NCBI GenBank assembly: GCA_017427265.1
Contig: JAFRTG010000015.1
Span: 1 to 64,000, forward strand
Direction of reading: 5' to 3'
Length of the DNA stretch: 64,000 nt
Source of the DNA: Oscillospiraceae bacterium
Lineage (GTDB): Bacteria; Bacillota; Clostridia; Oscillospirales; Ruminococcaceae
Each line of letters opens with the position of its first letter. Within the stretch, counting starts at the first letter, position 1. Made by a program: the position numbers and the translations under genes. Below the pieces are notes generated by a model. The model ran no database searches, was not told the origin of the DNA, and saw only the letters and a list, made by a program, of their open reading frames with translations. Shown here piece by piece: positions 1 to 7,628 of the stretch.

Positions 1-771
1 GCAGACCCGGTCGTTTCCGAGCATGATATGCTGGTGCAGGTCAATGAGATGAAAACGACGTTTCTCTCAGATGCATCCCATGAACTGAAAACACCGCTTG
101 CCGCCATGTCCGGTTATGCGCAGGACGCAGAACTTGACCTTATGAACAACGGCGAAAAAACAACTGTTCAGAACAAGCTGCAGCGCATTTCCTCGGAAGC
201 AAACCGCATGGCACTGATGGTCACGCAGATTCTCGATGCAACGCGCATTGAGGAAGGCAGAATGGTGCTTGAATTAGCCCCCTGCGATCTGGACAGCCTT
301 GTGCACAAAACGGTCGAAACCTACTTCGCGGTTCTGAACAAGAACAATAACCGCCTGATTCTTCGCATCCCGATTGATCTGCCGCAGGTCAGTGCAGACG
401 CAACCAGATTGCAGCGCGTATTCGTCAATCTGATTTCCAATGCGCTCAAGCATACCAAAAACGGAACGGTGCTCATCAAAGCGGAAGCCGATGCCGAACA
501 GGTTACAGTGACCGTCAAAGATACCGGCAGCGGTATTTCACCGGAGGATCTTCCTCATATCTGGGAACGGTACTATAAGGGCAAACACTCTGAAACCGGA
601 ACGGGTCTCGGATTGTTTATTGTCAAATTCATCGTAGAATCGCACGGCGGCACAATCGGCGTTGAGAGTGAACAGGGCAAGGGCACTGCGTTCACGTTTA
701 CGCTGCCGCTGGCTGCGGAACATGCCGCGGTTTCCGCTGAGAATCCGATTGAACAGATGCTTCGGCAGTAA
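1..771 (+). CDS. Sensor histidine kinase, C-terminal part (5' end outside window)
   Basis: The reading frame is open from base 1, so the gene begins upstream of the window. The visible 256 codons hold a HisKA dimerisation/phosphoacceptor domain (H-box SHELKTPL, about 20 residues in) followed by an HATPase_c domain with N-box (NLISNALKH), G1 box (DTGSGI) and G2 box (GTGLGLFIVK). This is the cytoplasmic transmitter of a membrane two-component kinase that autophosphorylates on the H-box histidine. Input domain and partner regulator are not visible. A terminator follows at 831-863, so it is probably the last gene of its operon. Family assignment is certain; the signal is unknown. Confidence 0.93.
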   Translation, partial: ADPVVSEHDMLVQVNEMKTTFLSDASHELKTPLAAMSGYAQDAELDLMNNGEKTTVQNKLQRISSEANRMALMVTQILDATRIEEGRMVLELAPCDLDSLVHKTVETYFAVLNKNNNRLILRIPIDLPQVSADATRLQRVFVNLISNALKHTKNGTVLIKAEADAEQVTVTVKDTGSGISPEDLPHIWERYYKGKHSETGTGLGLFIVKFIVESHGGTIGVESEQGKGTAFTFTLPLAAEHAAVSAENPIEQMLRQ

Positions 772-830
772 CGGAATACAGATTTGTTCTTCTGCACGAA
801 AGCTGCGATTTCCGGTCATATTCAAAACGA

Positions 831-863
831 ATTGCCTGCGTAAGATTTTCGCAGGCAATTTTA
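831..863 (+). terminator. Rho-independent terminator after histidine kinase
   Basis: A 10 bp stem ATTGCCTGCG / CGCAGGCAAT with a 9 nt loop is followed by TTTTATTAT. It lies 60 bp after the kinase stop codon. Confidence 0.85.
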
Positions 864-1004
864 TTATAGCATATTATCATGCAAAAAGCAAGATGAGAGC
901 AGCGGCTTTTATGCGGCAAATGACCTGCAGGAGAATTTTCGATCATTGCAGGCGGACGCAGATTCTGCCGAAATGGAACCGCCGCGAACATTGTCATCGC
1001 CGCG

Positions 1005-1143
1005 CAGCGGATTTCTTTTCAGGACTGACATTCACGCCGCTCTCAGAATCAAGTGAAACATCTGCAGGCTGTCCGTTCACTTTGATATCCGCATCATCCA
1101 GTACTGAAACTGCGATGTCTTTTGCTGCGGTCATGGTGCCGTC
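1005..1143 (-). pseudogene. Remnant of unknown coding segment, copy 1 (inverted relative to copy 2)
   Basis: Translated on the minus strand, this reads a protein-like segment (DIAVSVLDDADIKVNG..ADVSLDSESG) that matches a plus-strand segment at 1270-1396 (DIAASVLDGTDISVNS..VDVSVDSNGD). No Shine-Dalgarno sequence precedes any start. The repeated asparagine/glycine-rich beta pattern loosely recalls secreted DUF4353-type carbohydrate-binding proteins, but that is a guess. I read it as a gene remnant left by duplication and inversion. Confidence 0.35.
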
Positions 1144-1264
1144 GTTAATATTGATGCTGCACATGGTCAGGCAGACTGAAACGCATTTGTACACAGAATT
1201 GCAGTTTTTTTATTTCAGCCGGTCAGACCGTATCATTCCGGATCGGTTATTATGTATCAGCGTA

Positions 1265-1396
1265 TCAAAAGCTGCAGATATCGCTGCTTCCGTGCTCGAT
1301 GGCACTGATATTTCCGTCAACAGTCAGAAGGTAGATGTTTCCGTTGATTCTAACGGTGACAATAATGTCAACACTATAACACAGGAACAAAAATGA
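1265..1396 (+). pseudogene. Remnant of unknown coding segment, copy 2
   Basis: Plus-strand partner of the minus-strand remnant at about 1005-1143, with roughly half the residues identical across ~35 positions. It ends in a stop at 1394-1396 and has no recognisable start or ribosome binding site. Confidence 0.35.
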
Positions 1397-1755
1397 TTCA
1401 AAGAACAAACGGGCAACTGATGATATATAATAATGACTGAAACGGTCATATGCCTTTTGACTAGGCAATGAAAAGCACGTTTTTATGTGGGAACAACTCG
1501 ACTTTGGGGATGATGTGTCTTTCTCGCTCATTTTACTCGTATTTCCGCAGGTTTCCGCTGGGAATTAAGGGCTAGTGTATGCAACTCGTGGGAACTCGTC
1601 ATGTGAACCTGCGTGGGAACTGCGCCTGCAAAGTGCTTCAAAATACCGAAATTTTCTTCCGGAATCGGAAGTGTTTTGCAGTAAAACCAATGGAAATCTT
1701 TCGTGTCTGCTTAAAATTCACGAATCTAGGTTAATTCTGCGTTTTGAGTAGCAAA

Positions 1756-1794
1756 GGGGCAGCGCCCCATGATCAATCCATCGGAGATACCTCC
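1756..1794 (+). repeat. Dispersed intergenic repeat, copy A
   Basis: A hairpin GGGGC-AGC-GCCCC (1756-1768) is followed by GATCAATCCATCGGAGATACC. The same arrangement, hairpin then GATCAATCCA and GATACCTC, occurs on the minus strand at 53187-53235, and a longer version at 55041-55148. It sits just downstream of the regulator gene that ends at 1838. Confidence 0.5.
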
Positions 1795-1837
1795 ATATGA
1801 TACTCCTGCTGTACTGCGCTGCGGCAGTCTGTTTTGT

Positions 1838-4024
1838 TCAGATTTGTCTGCGGTACTGGCCGGGCGTCATGCCGGTGACCTTCTGAAACTGCCGCAGAAA
1901 ATAGTTGCAGTCCTCATAGCCGCACTGCTCTGCAATGCTGGAAATGCTCAGTACCGTTGTGGAGAGCAGATAGATTGCCTGAGAAATGCGTGCGGTGATG
2001 ACATCCTGATGGAAGCTGATCTGGAAGCAGTCGCGGTAGATCTGCCGGAAGTATCCGGCGCTGAATACGTATTTTTTGCAGACCGCATCCGCAGTGAGTG
2101 CGCCGCTGCGGTAGAGCTGATTGCGCACGGAGAACAGAATTCCCGCATGGGGCAGTTTTTTCTGGGATGCGAGAACCGCAGTCGATTCTGCGAGCTTTGA
2201 GTCCAGTATCTCGATGACCTTTTCCGGTGCGGTGTCCGGTTCCATCCGTGTCCAGCTGAGCAGCATGGATTCCATGCCGATGTTTTCGGTCAGTCCGGCC
2301 TGATGGATCATGACGGCACGCAGCTTTAAGCAGATGCGTTCGCAATGCTCATCGGTTTCGCAGGGGAATCCTGCGCAGACAAAGGTCTGCGTGCCGGTTC
2401 TGCCGCAGATATTATTCTGCGAACCGGTCGTGCGGAGTACCTCTGCTGTTTTCTGCAGCAGATCGCTCATTGTCGCCTGCGTTTCCGGACTGAGATCATT
2501 CTGCAGAACACCGATTTTGATTGCAATCGCATAGACCGGCGTCGGATCGGCGGAAATCTTTGCGGAGAGTGCGGATTCAAATCCGCGCTTGTTATAAAGC
2601 CCTGTCAGGGAGTCATGCTGTTCAGAAAGATTCTGGCATTGCAGCAGTGTCCGGATATCATTTTTCATGCACAGGAAGTTCAGACCGATCGAAATCGACT
2701 TCATCCAGTTCCGGAATACATCGTCATAGGCATCCGGTGCATGATATTCCAGCACATAGTAACCGAAAAAGTGCTTTTCAAAAAACAGCGGCAGATAATA
2801 ATGAACGCTGTTTTCCGGCGAATAGGCGTAAAGCGCGGAAAAATCGTAGCGGTCGCAGGTAATCGGCTTCTGCCAGTCATTCCACGGCATGACGCTGCGG
2901 CAGGTGAGGAGACCGGCCGGCGTATCGGAATCGGTGTCGTACCAGTTCTCAAACAGGCACAGGAACATATTCTGCACCCAGCGCACCCAGTAATTGTGCT
3001 TGCCGAGGACAGCGATGAATTCATCCAGACTGCTGCAAATTGTCAGCTGCTGTTCAAGCGTGCCGAGCACATTCCATTTTTCGTAGAGCTGATTGGTGCG
3101 CAGCGTTTCCAGTTCGGTGTTCAGCTGTTCAGGAGAAGGATGACAGCCGCAGCTCGCACCGGGAATCCAGATGCCGGCAGGCGGATGGAAATCGGGCTCC
3201 TCTCCTGCGATTTTCTTCCGCAGCATAGTGACTGCTGCCCTGCCCATTTCATTGCGTGCCCGCTGATACGTGCTGAGCAGGGGAGAGTGATAGATCCGTT
3301 CGTAGACATATTCATATCCGGTCACGGCGACATCCTCCGGGACGCGGATATTGTTTTTGAGAAAAACATCCAGCAGGCCGAATGCCATGTGGTCGCTTGT
3401 ACAGAAGATTGCCTCCGGAAGCGCAAGCTCGCCGCTGAGATAGCGCTTGGCCAGCCTTTCACCGGATGAGAACCAGAAATCGCCGTAGTGAACCCTTGCA
3501 GGATCAAACGGAACGCCGTGTTCCTCCAGTACCTCGCGGTATCCGGCGACCCGGTTTTCTGCGGCAGGATTGCCTTCAAAGCCCGTGAGAATGTCGATTT
3601 TGCGCATTCCGTGGTCATCCATCAGGTGCCGCATGATGAATTTCATATCCTCACGGTCGTCTGTATTCAGAAAGCTGACATTTCCGAAATCCAGTTCATC
3701 AATATAGATGCCGATTGCAACGACGGGAAGATCCTGCCGCCGGTGCAGCAGATTCCGCAGAATCTGCCGGATATTCTCATTGATAAAGGATTCTTCTATG
3801 AGAATGAGGCCGCGGAGCTGGGGCGAGAAAATCAGCTTGTAAATGTCATTTTCGAGCCGCAGCGCATAGTCATATTCATAGGGGTTATATACGTTTGATA
3901 AAACAACGACGGCCTCGCCGCAGGCCTGTGCCTCTTCGATTACGCCCTTGATGATCTGGCGCTGCTCCATGCTGTTTGCTTCGGCAGCGATGACGCCGAT
4001 GAACTGCTTTTCCTGATTTTGCAT
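1838..4024 (-). CDS. Hybrid regulator: LacI-type ligand-binding domain, degenerate GGDEF, AraC DNA-binding domain
   Basis: 728 aa cytoplasmic transcription regulator. Residues ~7-290 are a periplasmic-binding-protein fold of the LacI/GalR type (FCTSDHMAFGLLDVF, PEDVAVTGYE) but with no LacI helix-turn-helix in front. Residues ~300-465 are unassigned. Residues ~470-560 start with the GGDEF hallmark DSLTGLYNKRGF, yet the signature itself reads GRTGTQTF, so cyclase activity is not expected. Residues ~630-728 are an AraC/XylS two-HTH domain (ISSIAEQCGYEDCNYFLRQFQKVTGMTPGQYR). Its strong promoter is at 4049-4077 and the ribosome binding site is GGGGGGAG. It is the obvious candidate to bind a xylo-oligosaccharide and control the three adjacent xylanolytic genes; a putative operator copy lies at 4093-4120. 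Function is inferred from context. Confidence 0.88.
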   Translation of the reverse strand: MQNQEKQFIGVIAAEANSMEQRQIIKGVIEEAQACGEAVVVLSNVYNPYEYDYALRLENDIYKLIFSPQLRGLILIEESFINENIRQILRNLLHRRQDLPVVAIGIYIDELDFGNVSFLNTDDREDMKFIMRHLMDDHGMRKIDILTGFEGNPAAENRVAGYREVLEEHGVPFDPARVHYGDFWFSSGERLAKRYLSGELALPEAIFCTSDHMAFGLLDVFLKNNIRVPEDVAVTGYEYVYERIYHSPLLSTYQRARNEMGRAAVTMLRKKIAGEEPDFHPPAGIWIPGASCGCHPSPEQLNTELETLRTNQLYEKWNVLGTLEQQLTICSSLDEFIAVLGKHNYWVRWVQNMFLCLFENWYDTDSDTPAGLLTCRSVMPWNDWQKPITCDRYDFSALYAYSPENSVHYYLPLFFEKHFFGYYVLEYHAPDAYDDVFRNWMKSISIGLNFLCMKNDIRTLLQCQNLSEQHDSLTGLYNKRGFESALSAKISADPTPVYAIAIKIGVLQNDLSPETQATMSDLLQKTAEVLRTTGSQNNICGRTGTQTFVCAGFPCETDEHCERICLKLRAVMIHQAGLTENIGMESMLLSWTRMEPDTAPEKVIEILDSKLAESTAVLASQKKLPHAGILFSVRNQLYRSGALTADAVCKKYVFSAGYFRQIYRDCFQISFHQDVITARISQAIYLLSTTVLSISSIAEQCGYEDCNYFLRQFQKVTGMTPGQYRRQI

Positions 4025-4048
4025 ATAACTCCCCCCTTTTTAGATTTT

Positions 4049-4077
4049 ATTATAAACGGGAAGTTGGGATATGTCAA
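4049..4077 (-). promoter_or_regulatory. Promoter of AraC-type regulator
   Basis: On the minus strand: TTGACA (4072-4077), 17 bp spacer, TATAAT (4049-4054). Both boxes match the sigma-A consensus exactly. Confidence 0.85.
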
Positions 4078-4092
4078 GGGGGAATGCTGAAT

Positions 4093-4120
4093 TTTGTCTA
4101 TAATTACTGGATAATATACC
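4093..4120 (+). promoter_or_regulatory. Putative regulator operator, copy at regulator promoter
   Basis: Matches the 28 bp element at the GH43-CE1 promoter (11631-11658) at about 21 of 28 positions, beginning TTTGTCTAT and containing CTG and TAC at the same places. It lies about 15 bp upstream of the regulator's -35 box, in the opposite orientation, which would fit autoregulation. Confidence 0.5.
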
Positions 4121-4129
4121 GATAAAAGT

Positions 4130-4166
4130 AATCTCCGCGTAAAACCAATGGCTTTACACGGAGATT
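4130..4166 (-). terminator. Terminator of GH30-CE1 gene
   Basis: Inverted repeat AATCTCCG...CGGAGATT with inner pairing. On the minus strand it is followed by ACTTTTATC, and on the plus strand by TTTTTA. It separates the GH30 gene from the regulator promoter. Confidence 0.7.
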
Positions 4167-4202
4167 TTTATGGAAGATGTTTAAAATCTTGCGGTGCGTT
4201 TC

Positions 4203-7073
4203 TTATGCCTTAAAGACCGCTCTGACGAAGTTATAGATGTGTGCGCAGATGGAATCGTCGCCGTGGCTGCCGCCGTTGACAACATGCCAGATATGCGGAA
4301 CGCCGTTCTTGTCGAAGTTGTTGTGGTAACCCTGCGGTGTATCGAGACGGACAACATTGTCGTTCGTTCCGCCGGTGATGAACACGAGCGAAGGCGTTTC
4401 TTCCGGACTGTTCCACTTCCATGCACCGGATGCACCCGGAGCCGGGCAGATTGCGCCGACATAGCCGAACTTGTCGCCGTACTTCATGCCGATCTGGAGC
4501 GACTCTCTGCCGCCCATGGAGAAGCCTGTGACAGCGGTGTTCTCTCTGCCGGTTGCAACGCTGAAGTTCTGCTCAACCCACGGCATCAGGCTGTCTACGA
4601 TATCGTCCACGAAGTTGTCATAGCCTTCGTTGGAGCCGGGATCACCGAAATCTGTTGCATTGTTCATGGTCGGGTGTGTAAACACGAACGGAACGACAAC
4701 GATCATGTCTTCTGCCGCGCCGTCGGCCCATGCATTGCAGATGATCTCGCGTGTCGGGATCGGCGGATTGTTGCCTGTGAGGATCATGCGGTCCTCGTCC
4801 TCAAAGAAGCCGTGGAGCACATAAAGAACAGGATACTGCTTGCTCTCATCGTAATTGGGCGGGAGCATGACATTGACGTTCTTGTTCTTATTGGCCTTCT
4901 TGGAGCGGTACTGGTACTTCTTGACCTCGGAGTATGTCACGCCGTTTCTGCGGCTGGTGGAGCCGCTTGCTTCACGCTCGGAGAGCTGTTCCTTGACAAC
5001 CGGCGTATACTCTTCGATCGAACGCATCTGTCCGACCGGCTTCGGAGGCGGTTCCGGGATTGCGGTTTCCTGCTTGGTCAGATACTTGACGAACCATGCA
5101 ATATCAGAAGCATCAACGTCACCTTCCTGTGTGACGTCGGCGCCCTTCTTGGCACCTGCTGCCGCAAAGCCGCCGGTGATGATGCCACGCTTGGCCAGCG
5201 TGAGGTCGATTGCATCGGTGAAGCCGTCGCCGTTGACATCGGCGATCTGGTACTTGACCGGCTTCGGACCGCTGATGACGGTGCCTTCCGGTGCAATGAT
5301 GACTTCATCAATATAGAAGTCGTTCTTGCTGGAATCGGTTTCGACGTAGATTGCCATGTCGGTAGCGCCTGACGGAATCTCAAAGGACGGATTTGCAAGC
5401 TGTACCCAGTCTCCCTTGGTGACTGTCTCGGTGGCAATCTTCTTATAGCTGGTGGTGGAGCCGTCCTTGTACTCCAGCGTGAAGTGGAAGGTATCCGAAG
5501 CGGAGCCGGATGTATACTTGACCACTGTGCTGAAGCTGTAGGCCTTGCCCGGCTCGCAGAGGCTGGAGCTCAGCGCGTGCTTGGGGCCGTTCCATGCATC
5601 TCCTCTGTCGGTGCAGGCGAGCGATTTGCTGCCGGAATATGCTTCGGAAGCAGTCTTGATGGTTTCGCTGCTGCGTCCGGTGAAGTCCTCGTCGCCGTTT
5701 TCAAAGGTATAGTGTGCGAGGTAGCCGTTTTCGTCAACGGTCGGCGGAGCCGGCGGATCGTCGGACGGCGGCGGTGTTGTGCTGCCGTCGGAATTGACCA
5801 CGAATGTCGTGACCGAGTTGCCGGGCAGTGAAGCACTGAACGTACTGCCGGAGGCGTTGATCGCACCGAGTGCTTTGATATTCTCATTGCTGCTGGTACG
5901 GAACGACTTGACGCTGCTGATCGAGCTGTTCTTCAGGCTGAAGTTCTCACTGACGGAGCTGCTGCCCTTGTTGATCGCAACGATCGCAATGCTGTTGTCC
6001 TTGTTCTGATATGCAGAAATGAGCACGTTGCTGTCCGGAGATTCGGTTGCCGCGATGCGGTATGCGCCCGGACGTACCCACTTGGAATACTGCGCCATGC
6101 AGTAGCCGCGCTTGGAAATGGTACCGTCGTCCTTCATCGGACTGTACTTGCGGCGGATGAACCACCAGACATAGGCATTGATATTGCCGACGACCATGCC
6201 GTCATGGATATTCTCGGAAACCTTGAGCGCCTGCGGATAGGTATTTGCATCCGAAGTGGAATCCGGGACATAGACCTCAGTCATCCAGATGTCCTTGCCG
6301 CTGTTTTCGAGTGCCGGGAAGTTCATGTCGTTGCGGGAGGTGCCGTAAAAATGCGTACCGAACAGATCGGTGTTGGCCAGTGCCTTGGAGTTGTTCAGGA
6401 TCGCGTTGTAGAATTCCTTGCGGTACTGGAAGCTCTCCGGCGACATCATTTTGGCGTTGGTGCCTGCTGTGACGTCATCACCGTAATCTGCAAGGAAGCT
6501 GACCAGCTCGTTTGTGGACCATCCTGTCCAGTCCTGTGCGTAGTCGGGCTCATTCTGCACGGAGACAGAATACAGGTTGATGCCTTCGCCTTCCATATAC
6601 TTTATATAATCGTTCAGATGCTTTGCATAGGCGGCGTAGTTCCGGCTCGGCAGATGATACTTTGCGCCGCTTCCGGATTCACGGATGCTTGCGGGCGGAT
6701 ACCACGGAGATGCGAAAACGGTTGCACCCATTTCCTGTGCAGCCTTGGCGGTAGGAACTGCCTGCTTCCATGCGCTGCTGTCATCACTGATGTATGTGCG
6801 CAGGATGGTCAGGCCGAGCTCATCGTCCCCGTTGCCGAACGCCTTCTGGATTTGTGCGGCAGACATATCCGCTGTTGTGCCGGACGGAAGGTTGATGGCC
6901 TGCCATTCCGGGAGGTTGATGCCGCCGAAGCCCTTGATCTCCTGATACTTTGTTCCCGGATCAACTGTACATGTTGCCGCATAGGCAGTTGACGCGGGGA
7001 GCATGGAAGTTACGGAGAAGAGCATACAGCCGCTGAGCAGTGCGGACACGGTACGCCGCAGTTGCTTTTTCAT
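4203..7073 (-). CDS. Cellulosomal xylanase/esterase: GH30 - CBM22 - dockerin - CE1
   Basis: 956 aa secreted bifunctional enzyme. The start at 7073 is chosen because AGAGGG lies 7 bp upstream and a signal peptide follows (about residues 1-31, ending AYA). Residues ~33-430 are a GH30 glucuronoxylanase-type domain with acid/base E175 (QNEPDY) and nucleophile E266 (WMTEVY). After a Pro/Thr linker come CBM22 (~449-600), a type I dockerin (~608-668, Ca-binding DVNGDGFTDAIDL and DVTQEGDVDASDI) and a CE1 feruloyl/acetyl esterase (~690-956) with S852 (GFSMGG), D905 and H937 as probable triad. It should cleave the xylan backbone and release ester side groups while docked on a cellulosome scaffoldin. 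It is divergent from the GH10 gene and shares its regulatory element. Confidence 0.93.
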   Translation of the reverse strand: MKKQLRRTVSALLSGCMLFSVTSMLPASTAYAATCTVDPGTKYQEIKGFGGINLPEWQAINLPSGTTADMSAAQIQKAFGNGDDELGLTILRTYISDDSSAWKQAVPTAKAAQEMGATVFASPWYPPASIRESGSGAKYHLPSRNYAAYAKHLNDYIKYMEGEGINLYSVSVQNEPDYAQDWTGWSTNELVSFLADYGDDVTAGTNAKMMSPESFQYRKEFYNAILNNSKALANTDLFGTHFYGTSRNDMNFPALENSGKDIWMTEVYVPDSTSDANTYPQALKVSENIHDGMVVGNINAYVWWFIRRKYSPMKDDGTISKRGYCMAQYSKWVRPGAYRIAATESPDSNVLISAYQNKDNSIAIVAINKGSSSVSENFSLKNSSISSVKSFRTSSNENIKALGAINASGSTFSASLPGNSVTTFVVNSDGSTTPPPSDDPPAPPTVDENGYLAHYTFENGDEDFTGRSSETIKTASEAYSGSKSLACTDRGDAWNGPKHALSSSLCEPGKAYSFSTVVKYTSGSASDTFHFTLEYKDGSTTSYKKIATETVTKGDWVQLANPSFEIPSGATDMAIYVETDSSKNDFYIDEVIIAPEGTVISGPKPVKYQIADVNGDGFTDAIDLTLAKRGIITGGFAAAGAKKGADVTQEGDVDASDIAWFVKYLTKQETAIPEPPPKPVGQMRSIEEYTPVVKEQLSEREASGSTSRRNGVTYSEVKKYQYRSKKANKNKNVNVMLPPNYDESKQYPVLYVLHGFFEDEDRMILTGNNPPIPTREIICNAWADGAAEDMIVVVPFVFTHPTMNNATDFGDPGSNEGYDNFVDDIVDSLMPWVEQNFSVATGRENTAVTGFSMGGRESLQIGMKYGDKFGYVGAICPAPGASGAWKWNSPEETPSLVFITGGTNDNVVRLDTPQGYHNNFDKNGVPHIWHVVNGGSHGDDSICAHIYNFVRAVFKA

Positions 7074-7172
7074 ACATATCCCTCTTTTCCCTCGTAGAAT
7101 AATAAAATGTGTATACATATTGGACACCGGAATTGCCTGAACCGTAATTCCCCATCGTACATATACAATTAT

Positions 7173-7230
7173 ATTATACAGGATATGTAAACATTTCTCA
7201 ATACACAATATGCAGATTTAACTGGACGAA
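7173..7230 (-). promoter_or_regulatory. GH30-CE1 promoter with putative AraC-type operator
   Basis: Minus strand, reading in: 29 bp element (7202-7230) with half-sites CGTCCAG and TGTGTAT 21 bp apart, then TTGAGA (-35, 7196-7201), 17 bp spacer, TATAAT (-10, 7173-7178). The element matches those in front of the GH10 and GH43-CE1 genes and abuts the -35 box. Confidence 0.7.
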
Positions 7231-7387
7231 ATGAAGGCGAATCCTGAACTAATTTGTAATAAACAGACAAGTTTTTGAGAATCTTGCGGAAGTTGTACCG
7301 CTCAACCTTTGCTTTTGTCCGTATCAAAGTAACCAAAAATTGCTGATTTGTATATGCAATATGGAGAAATTGCGCTGTATTCTTCGC
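7231..7387. other. Divergent intergenic core between GH30 and GH10 promoters
   Basis: Non-coding, AT-rich spacer between the two back-to-back operators. No gene or clear hairpin is seen. The whole intergenic region between the two start codons (7074-7628) holds only regulatory sequence. Confidence 0.6.
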
Positions 7388-7444
7388 TTTGTCCATATAA
7401 TCTGCAAAATGTACATTGAAAATCAGACTGATATCGGATAAGAT
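7388..7444 (+). promoter_or_regulatory. GH10-GH43 promoter with putative AraC-type operator
   Basis: A 28 bp element (7388-7415) with direct half-sites TGTCCAT and TGTACAT 20 bp apart is followed by TTGAAA (7416-7421), 17 bp spacer and TAAGAT (7439-7444). The leader to the ATG is then about 180 nt. A weaker second promoter, TTGACA (7559-7564)/17 bp/TTTATT (7582-7587), lies closer to the gene. Confidence 0.7.
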
Positions 7445-7628
7445 AAAAACAGATATAAATATTGCATTTATATCAGCTTGTGCAGACAAGAACGGACATG
7501 CAGCAGGATCATCCGTCCGCCCCCTTCAGGATGTATGATTCTGCCGCCTGTACCGGACTTGACATGTACAGTATCCGTCATTTTATTTTTCATGTGAGAT
7601 CGTTTGGATCGCTATGGGGGAATTTATT

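Larger units (their letters stand above)
772..1837. other. Gene-poor stretch with decayed inverted fragments
   Basis: About 1.07 kb without a convincing gene. Open frames here lack ribosome binding sites. Two inverted, diverged copies of a ~40-codon segment lie at about 1010-1140 (minus) and 1270-1396 (plus). The rest holds a few short GTGGGAACT-type repeats (near 1489, 1588, 1613) and, at the end, a copy of a dispersed repeat. Confidence 0.6.

Noticed and set aside
1-771. Histidine kinase as a truncated pseudogene
   Set aside because: The frame is open to the first base; the missing part lies outside the window.
1756-1768. GC hairpin as terminator of the regulator gene
   Set aside because: It is ~70 bp past the stop and followed by only three T on the minus strand; better explained as part of the dispersed repeat.
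7245-7489. Short reverse ORF upstream of the GH30 gene (7169-7489)
   Set aside because: It covers both promoters and operators and has no ribosome binding site.
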